A stretch of DNA of 64,000 nt from Byssochlamys sp. IMV 00236 (Eukaryota > Ascomycota > Eurotiomycetes > Eurotiales > Thermoascaceae). The stretch is from the NCBI GenBank assembly GCA_001931875.2, contig MSJH02000544.1, positions 558,001 to 622,000 of the forward strand, in the 5' to 3' direction. The notes under the pieces are model-generated. The model did no database searches. It saw only the letters and a program-made list of their open reading frames with translations, and was not told the DNA's origin. This document shows positions 45,722-56,300 of the stretch, piece after piece; position 1 is the stretch's first letter; each line of letters opens with the position of its first letter. Position numbers and translations under genes: made by a program.

Positions 45722-46789
45722 GATCGACGATGGCGAGGATCGTTCGTTGTATTGGGTTGTGACAGTTCGCGAAGTAGGTATGGCTCATGAAGAACCCAGA
45801 AGTGAGGTTACACAAAACCAACGATACAATCGTAATGTGGAGTTCCCAGACAGTAAAAGATATATCCCTTGCGTAGTTGTAATATTCGCAACAACAGCTT
45901 CTCATGAGCAGATCATAGAGCTAGTCCGCACTGCACTCAGAACATAAGAATATCTGTTCCCCGCACGCCCTACGGAGTAAACTCATCAGCTAGATCTCTT
46001 CGGAGATTCTCCCGTCCGTAGATCAACATCCGCTTTGGACACGACGATGATGGTTACATGGACCGAGGGCAGCATACTTGATTGGCTTGACAATGCCGCT
46101 GATAAGCGGCATTGTACTTATCATTCTTGGCATAGCTGCTGATCGACAGGGAGATAAATAGATCAACCACAGATTCTGATCGCCAAATCTCTTCATACTG
46201 GCTGCAAAGCCGACTCGATGGGAAATTTCGATTAAGTTGTATCTAGCTATTATCTATCAGTCACAGTGACAAGTTGGAGAGACCTATAATTTGTTTTGTT
46301 TCCCAGACCTTTACCCCGCTGCAATCTAGGGCTGGGTTGGAATTAGCCGATCATCGTCCAACAACAAGCAACCAATCTGTTGACATCTCGGTTTAGCCTC
46401 TATCTGATAGAGTTGGCCAAAAATCTTGTAACTGATAACCCTAGAATAAGCTTCAGGTACATGTAGAAGATTTGGGAACCATCCCAGGTGGATTTTTGCA
46501 AGCACATAGATTCCAGACCAGAATCGAATATAGACTCTCAGCCATGGTGATTAGAGACCGGCAATAAAAATGTTGCAGAGAAGCTCACCGAGCAAGTTGC
46601 TGCAAGAATGGAAACTCCCTTCAACCATTCCTGAGATGGTGTCCCCTCACACGAATACCAACGTTTTCTGAGGTGCTTAATGTCTCATATGAGACTAGAT
46701 ACTCATAATCCAGTATGCTATATTGATTGGCGCTACATTTCAACAACAGTAGTCACGAAGCGAAATCTATTAAGTCTGAATCTATGATA
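45722..46789. other. Intergenic region
   Basis: About 1 kb that includes the promoter of the MFS gene and the 3' flank of the SDR gene. No supported gene or repeat was seen; a short frame at 45720-45947 lacks motifs. Confidence 0.45.
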
Positions 46790-48098
46790 CTATGACCCGA
46801 ATTTCTGATCCACCAGCTTTTCGCTGAGCTCCCATAGCTGCTTCGCAGATTGCTCTCCAGCAGGGAAGTCAAGATTTGGAAGGGGGACGACGTGGCAATT
46901 GTCCAAGAAGGCACCGGATTTATCTCAAAGGAAGTCAGATATGAGCACGGCCGTGCCCAAAAGCCAGTACATAGTCAGAGGATACCCAGCTTACCTTCCA
47001 GAGTTGGATCAAGCAAAGCTCGCAGGACTGTGCCGCAACCTTGTGGGAGAGATTTGGGGGCTTGCTGCAAATTCAACGGCGCTTCCTCTCCCGCTATCGT
47101 GAGAAACGCGGTAAGCCTTTTCCTCTATCATATAAATGTATAGAATTCCATACCGTCTTTCTTCTTCTGCAGCCATGTGTTAACCAATTCAGGACTGAGA
47201 TAGGTCTGAAGGTTGCTCTTTATATCTGATAACCGTGAGCGTATGCACTTGATATATTATCTTCTATTTTCATTAACGGCTTACTTCCTGGATTCACAGA
47301 GAAAGCTGCTATTCCGTCCTTCGAAAATGACTTGGCCAAAGACTTGGCGAATAGCACGTTTGCCAGCTTTGACTGCGCGTAAGCTTCCAATGGATGGTAG
47401 GTTTTCCCGTCCTGGAATGACAGTTGTCAATATTTCTGCTTTATCGGTTAAAATCAGGAGTGATTCCTTACGGAGAAATTGTAATCATCGAAATTTGGTA
47501 CTGGAGCATCGGGCCTGATGCTACTGGCCACCAAGACGACTCTCGTGCCTTTGCGTTTCGGCATAGCATTGAGCAGAGAATTGGTCAGCAAGAAATGGCT
47601 CAGATAGTTTATTTGGAATTGGCACTCGATTCCATCGTCCGTCTTCTCGTACTGTAGTCCGGTGATGGTCTCGCTTGCGATGATGCCATCTATGGGGACA
47701 TCCAATTCCCTAATAACCTTTGCGGCACCGCGCACCGACTCGAAATTACCGAAGTCTGCAGAGATAAAGAGGGTCTTTACCGTCGGAAACCTTTGATTTA
47801 TTTCATCCACAAGAGGTTGCGCATCGCCTTGGGACTTTCCAACGAGTATAAGGCATGCTGGCTTGGCTTCAGCTAACGCCAAAGCTATGGCTGCTCCAAG
47901 TCCTCCTTTGGTTGGCTCGGTGATGACAACTATGGCAAGTCAGTCAGACAGTAATTGTGACAGTCAATGGTGTTTAAATGAGATCAAGCCGATTCTCAAA
48001 TACTGCACAATGGAAAACATACACGTTCCATGCCTCACTGCATCTGGAAACGCAGCCACAACATCAGTGCCTTTCGTCTCATGTCCGAAATGTGCCAT
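46790..48098 (-). CDS. Short-chain dehydrogenase/reductase (SDR), WWOX/retinol-dehydrogenase-like
   Basis: A 321-aa NAD(P)-dependent oxidoreductase in six exons: 48023-48098, 47472-47929, 47285-47411, 47154-47225, 46995-47093 and 46790-46923; phases agree. Motifs: cofactor-binding TEPTKGGLGAAIALALAEAK (the TGxxxGxG element, with the first Gly replaced by Glu), the NN-type region DGIIASETI, INYLSHFLLTNSLL, RVVLVASSI (catalytic Ser region), and YxxxK as YAQSKLANVLFAKSL, followed by VNPGNIKSNLQ. It ends LWELSEKLVDQKFGS. The change TG to TE at the cofactor loop is unusual and could alter cofactor use. Substrate unknown. The intron joins at 47094-47153 and 46924-46994 were chosen because they alone keep QKKKDAGEEAPLNLQQAPKS in frame. 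Confidence 0.83.
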
Positions 48099-49028
48099 TT
48101 TCGCAAACAGGGCAGCCACAGTTGATTTCATTCCTTTGAATCGGGGACGAGACGTCTCAAGCTATAATTGTTGGAGACATCTCGGCAAACTTTCTTTTCG
48201 TCACTGTGAGGTTACGTACCGCTGTTTCTTCGCTGTGAACCTCCGACATAGTTAGATGACGATAGAGGAAAACTGATTTCAACAGAGTATAAGTGCTCTT
48301 CAGTTTTGCACGTTTAATTACACCCTTGATTCAACGAGATCCTGCATGTGCTAGATTTTTTTCTCTTTCTTTAGCTGCAGGTAAGTGAACACCATCTTGG
48401 AGCTACAATCGACATTGTTTAAACTTCGGGAGTACCGGATGGTGGCGGATCTTCGGCGTCATAGAACCCAAAGTCTGACATACTACTTATTCGTCTTTAT
48501 GAACTGCTTCGGAAATTCTGTCGTTTAGTTTCCATGAAAGCCCCTTGAAGGATGTCATGCTGCTATTTCCCAGAATGTTACTTGATTGGGTTGTAGGATG
48601 TCTGATAAGCTATCCCGCAATTGTGTGATATAGAGCCAAGCTACTATTATGCTATGCACATGCTAACAGTGGCCGTGCGGATTCTCTTATCTGGACTGAG
48701 ATGGACACCGGATAGACACGAAAACTCCAAGTCGGTCAGAGATCGGTTAACGAAGTGTTTATAGTCTATAACGTCAGAGATAGTATCGGTCGAGCCTATC
48801 AGACTAGGCATCGTATTCATTTATATGAATGCTGCTGCATACCAGGCAGTAAGCATTTGATTGCATATACGGAATCCTAGTCTCCTGCTTATCAGTAGCT
48901 GCGAGTATTGAGTGCTGTATCAATTTCTTACAGCTTTTTCTTGCTTGACAAAATGCAGCACCTTTAGCATCATCTAGTCAAACGTACACACGAACAACGC
49001 AAGATATTCGTTTTATATGGAACCCACC
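48099..49028. other. Intergenic region
   Basis: AT-rich, about 0.9 kb. No supported gene, RNA or repeat was seen. Confidence 0.45.
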
Positions 49029-49740
49029 ATGGCAGCACCTTTCAAACCACCCATGTCCAGTGCTCGCAAACCTACAGCTCCAAAGTGGATACCGCTAGAA
49101 TCCACTAAGATGAGCCTAGATAGACTGGGCCGATTTGCATACAATTGAATTATCATTGCTAGACTCCCCCAACCCAGATGTCATTGCGAAGGTCGTAGCA
49201 ACAACAGAACAGGTAATCGAAGAGAATGGCTTCTTATTCATAACAGACTACGGAGTCTCATTAGAGGACCTCCATCGTGAATTCGATCTGGTCCAGTATC
49301 ATCATCTGAATCTCACAGAGAAGGAAAAGAAAGAGCTGCTCTGGGACCCGTCGACAGGAGTCTCTGCGAGATTTAAGCGAGCAACAGGCTGGAAACGAGA
49401 GGCAGGCAAATACGGCGGGATTGAGCAGTTTACTCTTTATTCCCCAGAATTCGAAGATCTTAAGAGAGTCCCGAACTGCATTCGACCGTTCATGGATGAG
49501 ATCACTGCTTTTTGTGACTATATGGAAGAAATCGGTCACTCGTCACTTGTTGCACTTGTTGTCCTTGGTTCTCGAGCTACCCAGCGACTGGCTATGGGAT
49601 GCTTCAATTGTTGATTCTGACTGGCCTGTCTCCAGAAGCGGACACGGATGGCTTTTCTTGGCGAATATGAATGGTGAGCATGAATTAAAATTCAGACTGC
49701 AGCACAGGCTGTCTGATGCAATAGTCTTTAGGTGAAGTAG
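49029..49740 (+). pseudogene. Relic of a 2-oxoglutarate/Fe(II) oxygenase (isopenicillin-N-synthase-like), broken
   Basis: Three successive reading frames each continue the same family pattern. Frame 1 from the ATG at 49029 gives MAAPFKPPMSS...PKWIPLESTKM. It shifts at about 49119-49123 into the frame reading DWADLHTIELSLLDSPNPDV...GFLFITDYGVSLEDL, then LTEKEKKELLW and later CDYMEEI. At about 49530-49545 it shifts again into HLLHLLSLVLELPSDWLWD. Each shift is equivalent to one extra base. The N-terminal DIOX_N domain is recognisable, but the region after about 49660 that should carry the HxD...H iron site cannot be found. No splice arrangement explains the shifts. I consider it a decayed gene next to a regulator and a PDR transporter. 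An assembly error at each site would be the alternative. Confidence 0.7.
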
Positions 49741-50065
49741 ATGATGAGCTGTTATTTCAGCCTTATGGAATCCTTTCTTCATCGGAAATACGGATTCGGA
49801 AAGAATCCGCGATGAGTCAGGCATGAGTCAGCTTCTCCTAGGAAAATGAAGTTGCTGACTCACCGTCGTAAGATCTGGTTGACATTTACCTAGTCGTATC
49901 CAGTTTGAGCTCCATCATCTGAGGTGACGACGAAAGAGACATTTCCACCTTCAAGGTGAACGGCGATCAGACAGCAAAATGGAAAATTCTGCATTGTAGG
50001 ACAACCTGGAATCAATTTCTATAATGAATTGGATTCCGCTGCTTATCTTATCTGACTGAGAATGG
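49741..50065. other. Intergenic region before the Zn2Cys6 gene
   Basis: No gene was seen. Holds decayed sequence after the oxygenase relic and the likely promoter of the regulator. Confidence 0.45.
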
Positions 50066-52478
50066 ATGCACATTCTATCAAACATGGCAGACGATCGAAA
50101 AGCAGGGCCTTTGCCGGGCTGGCGAATCTCCAAAGCATGCCAGGAGTGTCGCAAGCGAAAGATAAAATGCGATGGGGGGAATCCTTGCAAAACGTGCCGT
50201 GAGCGCAGCACTTCCTGTGTCTATCGTGATGTGATCCGGCAACGTCGGAAGAAGCAGCAGCAGCAGCAGCAGCAGCAGGAAAATCGCGATTCCAATCCTC
50301 ACTGGGGCTCCGCAGAAGAGAGCGATATAGGTCGACCTCTATCTCCGGGGTCATCCCAGGGCGCAGGCTCTGCTGGCCGACGCAACGAACCAGTCATGTA
50401 TACCTTCCATAACAGCGTCTCAGCAACACATATGGCGTCTCCGTCATGCAAGGTACAGCTGTACTATGGCCCAACATCTCATTTTTCGCTGTTACAGCAC
50501 ATCTATCGAGATTTGGTTTCTGTCCCCAACCTGCCGCCAACAGAACCACAAGGCGAGGTCGAGCATGCAGATGCCGGGCTCGATCTGTTCAATTTCCGTC
50601 GAATCTTCTTTGGAAGCCTGGCAGAGACGCATGATGTTAGCAAGGACGCTTCCATGGGGAATACGCCGCTAATGTTCTTGCCGCGGGAGGTAGCGATGTT
50701 TTTTCTGGAGCGGTATTTGGCGACGTTCTATTGTTTGACCCCGTTTTGGCCAAAAGAAACTATACGGAGAGACGCAGAGAGACTATACGACCCTGACATT
50801 GGCTTGCAAATGGACCCTTCCGTTAAGTCAGTGATCCTGATGGCGATGGCATGTGGTGCCTTGGGAACTGAACACTATGCCTGGGGCGAGGTTCTTTACG
50901 AACGTGTCAAGGCATCTTCTAATTCTCTAGATGATGTTGTCAACCTCCAGACAGTGCAGACGTCATTGCTTATGATAAGTATATCCTATAACTCTATGAT
51001 GACTAGGAGTATTGACGAGTTATTCTAGTGAACACGCCCATTATCAAGCCGACCAAGGTCGACCGAACTCATCGTTTTTGCACCTAGGTGTTGCAACCCG
51101 AAAAGCATTCGCAGCTGGTCTGCATAAGGATGCGCCCGACAACGAAAGGGATGCTGACAGGGAAACGGTCGAAAGACGGCGGACAACCTTTTGGTCTCTA
51201 TACTTCTATGAAAAGTAGGCTGTACTCTCTGATGTGTCGATATGCAGGTGCTAATAGGACCCTAAACAGTCTCCTGTGTTTCCACATGGGAAGACCAAGT
51301 TCTCTTACCGCGGATGATATCGGCACGGTCTACCCGGAGGACCCTTTCTTGTTGGCGCTAATTCATCTTTCGAAAGCCATCTCGCGCTCTGCCAAAGAGA
51401 TATATGGCAAAAGACACCAGTCCTTGCTGCAAATGTGGAAAGTCGCATTGTCGATATCGGACGGATTGAGCGGTTACGAGTGTCGGATGCGAAAGGCAGT
51501 CGGCTTTGGACTGGAGAAAACTCCGCAGCCAGGGCATATCGGTGTTCAACAGACTGTTCTCGCTTTATGTAAGTGGACTGATATCTCTTGATGCTGGAGA
51601 CCCTGCTGATTGCCTAGGCTACTACTATACCCTTCTTCTCACGTTCCGGCCGTTCTTGATCTTTCGAGGTCGATGGCGACAGAGCATGAAAACGTCTGCT
51701 CAAGCCCCTGCTGGTAATGACAATCGGCCACATGAGATCCCTTCTTGGCTGAATGAGGCTTGCGACTATGTCTTGTATACAGCGCGCAAGACAATCCACT
51801 ATCTTTGCAAAGCTTCCTTAGTAAATGAACTTGTGAGAGTACGCATTTCTGTCTCGATAGCCGCTCCATGTGGAAATCGCACCGTTGAGCGGCATCAGCT
51901 TTACATTGGAGCCTTTTATCTGACCTATCTCACAGGAGCTCCGTTATCACACATTCTTTTTAAGCAGCGCTACGTTCACCATCATTTATGATGCGCTGCA
52001 TGATGAGAAGGCAGCTACCACTCATCTCCCATGGGCACACGCGGCTTTACAATGTCTCTCGACCATGCGCCCCGGTGACTCAGTGTCAACGTCTATTTCA
52101 GGCTTACAGTCCGTTTTGCAGCAAATGAATTTCCAGCTTGATTTGACAGCCGAACAGCAAGTTGACGGTGATTCTGGGAACCGTTGGCACTATGCCTCCC
52201 AGGGTACGCGTGGATATGATCAGACGGGAAATAGCATGATGCCTATCATGCCAGAAGCCAGTTCTGATACTGTCGGACTCACACCGCGGAATCTCCCCGT
52301 CGGCGATAACATTACGGTGAACGGCTTTAACAAAAGCATGGATAACAATGGAACCGCAGAGGATCTTCTAGATCTCACGGAGGCCGATATGGGGTGGGGC
52401 TTTGACTTCTCGACAATGGACCTAGAGGGGTTCTTTTCCATATATCCGACAGTAGATACGACTGTTCCCAGCTTCTAG
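50066..52478 (+). CDS. Zn2Cys6 fungal-specific transcription factor (possible break at the first intron)
   Basis: A zinc-cluster regulator. The DNA-binding domain CQECRKRKIKCDGG...CKTC...C carries six cysteines (about residues 24-50), followed by a poly-Gln run of eight, and a fungal_trans middle homology region from about 180 onward (FLPREVAMFFLERYLATFYCLTPFWP, GRPNSSFLHLGVATRKA, FHMGRPSSLTADDI). Exons: 50066-50978, then about 51020-51214 (or 51049-51214), 51270-51568, 51618-51838 and 51936-52478. All joins except the first keep frame. At the first, the natural acceptor near 51019 needs one more base than the donor side provides. An alternative acceptor at 51048 (intron 50979-51048) restores frame but drops part of the conserved block. 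Around 810 aa if intact. The gene probably controlled nearby transport or oxidation genes; inferred from position only. Confidence 0.78.
50254..50278 (+). repeat. (CAG)n run encoding poly-Gln
   Basis: About eight CAG units in the transcription factor right after the zinc cluster. Seen directly. Length polymorphism is likely. Confidence 0.9.
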
Positions 52479-53387
52479 CCAATCGATACGTTATACTCAG
52501 TCATTCCTTCTTTCGGGTTATTTACATCGCGCGTCAAACTATATCGAGCTATATTCTACCCCCAGGGACTGTCCAGGTTCGTGTGTGGAACAGTTCGAGA
52601 ACTGGCCAGACGAGAGATCAACGTGCACTGTCAGGTATTGTATGGACGCCCTAGTTCGCTACTCTTCCCCACCTACGACGCGCAGTGGTGTCTCATGTTG
52701 TCTAGGAACACAGGTCTCGGGCCTGGAGCTTAGGCTCATTAACAATCCATGTCGCTTGGTATGCCTTCGAGAACATGTCGATCCATTTAGCTTCCGACCT
52801 GTCCGGTTAACACCGTACTAAGTCCGCCCGCAGTTACTATCTTAGCGTCTCGCTCTGTCTTGTAACTAGACGGGGTCACAGTTGAACGGACATACCTACA
52901 GTTGAACGGGGTTACTACTAAGGGAGCTCAGCGTGGGTAGAAATCATCGGCCGAGAAAAGTCTTGGCATTGTTATTCTACCCACTCTGAGCTCCCTTAGT
53001 AGCCCCGTTCAACTGTAGTTTAAGTTATGGTATGTCCTTTGGAACTGATATATCCGCAGATTCTGCTGGTCTGGATCTCCAATTACGGAAAATTCCGCTG
53101 TGGTTGTGTCATGATTACTATTGGCTGTGGGGATCTGATAAGATCCACTAGCGAAGCGATAACGGAATTCCGGATATGGACGGTTTTTCGGCAATGCGGA
53201 TATATAGAAGATGAACTTATATCAAGGAAATGCGAAAATTAATCTCTGAAGAGAAGAGCTTATAATCTTTGATATACAGCTGAAAGATTATCTGGATCGC
53301 AGGTAGTCGGTTCGACTGTTGGTTGTTGTTGAAGTTGTAGTTCGGCATGAAGATCTAGTTTCTGGATTGGGACAAGGAATAGACTGT
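52479..53387. other. Intergenic region with nested palindromic element
   Basis: Holds the nested inverted repeat at 52879-53047 and, after it, the promoter of the PDR transporter. No gene was seen. Confidence 0.55.
52879..53047. repeat. Nested palindromic TA-flanked element (MITE-like)
   Basis: The inner unit 52899-53015 (117 bp) is bounded by TA on both sides. It starts CAGTTGAACGGGG and ends CCCCGTTCAACTG, with near-perfect inverted arms of about 45 bases each (TACTAAGGGAGCTCA is in both) around a short core at about 52945-52970. Outside it, an outer pair CAGTTGAACGGACATACC (52879-52896) and GGTATGTCC...CAGTT in inverse (53029-53047) forms a second inverted repeat. TA target duplication and terminal repeats suggest a Tc1/mariner- or pogo-type non-autonomous element. 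No transposase was seen in the window. Confidence 0.75.
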
Positions 53388-56300
53388 ATGGCGACTATGC
53401 TTAAGACCCCGTCCGCGGGGGTTTCGTCTACCGACATCGAAAGGCAGCCTGATGGCATCCAGAAACGATTAACTGTTACGTTCCGCGATTTGAGTATACG
53501 AGTCACGGCTCCAGATGCAGCATTGGGCAGTACATTGTTATCCGCCGCCGACCCTCGACGCTTGCTGAATTTGTTTCAGCGGAACAAACAGCCGAAAAGG
53601 GTACGAATCACCTGTTTAACTCCATATTCGTGGTTATAGCTGATAGGGTTGATAGACAATCCTCAATGAAATCAATGGACAAGTTCGGCCGGGTGAAATG
53701 GTACGTGTGGCTTCTTAACTCGATGTAGAACTTTTACCTGACGAAGAATCCAGTTACTGGTCCTTGGCCGTCCCGGCTCTGGATGTACGTCTTTACTTCG
53801 AGTCTTGTCCAATGACCGTGCAGCGTTCGATGAAGTCATTGGTGAAACGCATTATGGAAGCATGGATCACAACGAAGCGAAGGCCTTCCGGCAGCAGATC
53901 ATGTTCAATAACGAAGGTAAATGATACGCAGTATTTTTTTTGGCTCACTGCGCAATATTAACGTCTATTCTAGATGACATTCACTTTCCCACCTTGACTG
54001 TTAATCGTACAATGAAGTTTGCGCTTGGAAACAAAGTCCCCCGAGAACGGCCATCACATCTACAAAAACGCAGTGATTTCATCCAGGAGAGCAGGAACGA
54101 GATTTTGGAGTCATTGAGGATAGACCACACGAAGAAAACCATGGTTGGAAATGAATACGTGCGAGGTGTTTCTGGAGGCGAGAGGAAGCGTGTATCTCTG
54201 GCCGAGTTTATGGCTGGTCAGAGTCCCATTCAGTTCTGGGACCAGCCGACGCGTGGTCTCGACTCAAAAACCGCAGTTGAACTTGCCCGGCTGATGCGTC
54301 GCGAAGCTGAGCGCAAAGAACGGACTATCGTGGCCACCATGTATCAGGCAGGAAACGGCATCTATGATGAATTCGACAAGGTTCTCGTTCTGGCGGAAGG
54401 CCGAATAACCTATTACGGTTATCGCAACGCTGCCCGACAGTACTTTGAAGATCTTGGATTCGTCTGCCCAAAGGGTGCGAACATTGCCGACTTCCTGACT
54501 TCAGTTACAGTGGCGACAGAACGTGTGATTCGGCCTGGCATGGAGGAGAAGGTTCCCAATACAGCTGCAGAGTTCGAGAAGCGTTATAAAGAGAGCGAAG
54601 TCTTTACTCAGATGATGGATGAGATTGTTCCTCCGGAGAAGTTAACTTATGAGGTTGAAGACCTCAAGATGGCGGTGGCAAGTGAAAAGCGAAAGCACCA
54701 CATTCCAAGGAAACACAGCGTATATACTGCCGGACTCTGGGATCAAATTGTTGCATGCACTATTCGGTTCGTCCTCCACCCCGACGAGATACCTTCCCAA
54801 CTGACGTTCCCGCAGCCAATTCCAGATTATGATGGGAGATAAATTGTCACTGGCTATCAAGATAATATCGGCCATCATCCAGGCCCTTGTATGCGGCAGT
54901 TTATTCTACAACCTCAAAGACGACAGTACATCCATCTTCCTTCGACCGGGTGTTCTCTTCTTCCCCGTTCTCTATTTCCTCATGGAATCGATGTCGGAAA
55001 CCACAGCCTCCTTCATGGGACGTCCTATCCTTTCCCGCCAAAAGAGATTCGGTTTCTATCGTCCCACGGCCTTCTGCATCGCTAACACGATTACTGACAT
55101 TCCGGTTGTGATCTGCCAAGTGACATGCTTTTCCCTCATTATCTATTTCATGGCTGCGCTCCAACTCGATGCAGGGAAATTCTTCACTTTCTGGATCGTC
55201 GTTATTGTCGAGACTCTGTGCTTTCAGCAATTGTTCCGTGCAATTGGCGCCGTGTGCAAGCACTTCGGGCTTGCCTCCATGCTGACTGGACTGCTGACCA
55301 CAATATTCTTCGTCTACGGTGGTATGTATTGGCACAGTCTGCATTGGAGATATTGTAGTGATTAACTGATTCCTCAGGTTACTTGATCCCCTTCGAAAAG
55401 ATGCATGTCTGGTTCAGATGGATCTTTTATCTCAACCCAGGTATGTACACTACACCCCAAAGTATATATGATATCTGACTAAGAAACACAAGGTGCATAC
55501 GCATTTGAGTCGCTTATGGCGAACGAATTCAGCGGATTGAAGTTGGACTGTGTTGCACCGGATTACATCCCATACGGAAACGGCTACTCGGACTCAGTGT
55601 CGCAGTACAGAGGATGCTCTGTTCTGGGAAGCAATGCTCAGGGAGTCATTGATGGCAACACTTATATTCGTGAGCAGTACCACTACTCCCGCCACCATAT
55701 CTGGCGCGGATTTGGTGTGATGATCGGGTTCTGGGCTTTCTTCCTTTTCGTCACAGCACTTGGATTTGAACTCCATGACAGCAAAGGAGGTTCATCCATG
55801 CTTCTCTACAAACGTGGAGCAGGGAAGACAAAGCGTGATGAGGAAGTTTCTTCTCAGAAACAGGAAGAAGTGAAGGCCAACGCACTTTCTCAATCACTGA
55901 AGCAGTCCACCTTCACCTGGAAGGACCTAGACTATTATGTGCAGTACCATGGAGAGCAGAAGCAGCTCCTGAACAAGATATTCGGGTTCGTGAAACCAGG
56001 AAATCTTGTCGCCCTTATGGGAAGCTCCGGCGCGGGAAAAACCACGTAAGTGCGATATATATACACGGCCTCTGCGTGCAAGGAAAATATTGATAAGTTA
56101 ATACCCTAGGCTACTGGACGTGTTGGCGCAACGTAAAGACGCTGGTGAAATTCGCGGTTCCGTCTTAATTGACGGACGACCTCAAGGGATCAGTTTCCAG
56201 CGTACAACCGGCTATTGTGAACAGATGGATGTTCATGAGGGTACCGCTACCGTCAAGGAGGCTCTGATCTTCTCTGCCGTTCTCCGCCAGCCAGAATCTG

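Noticed and set aside
46790..47153. First reading of the SDR 3' half as a frameshifted pseudogene.
   Set aside because: Introns 47094-47153 and 46924-46994 with normal GT-AG borders restore one frame, so the gene appears intact.
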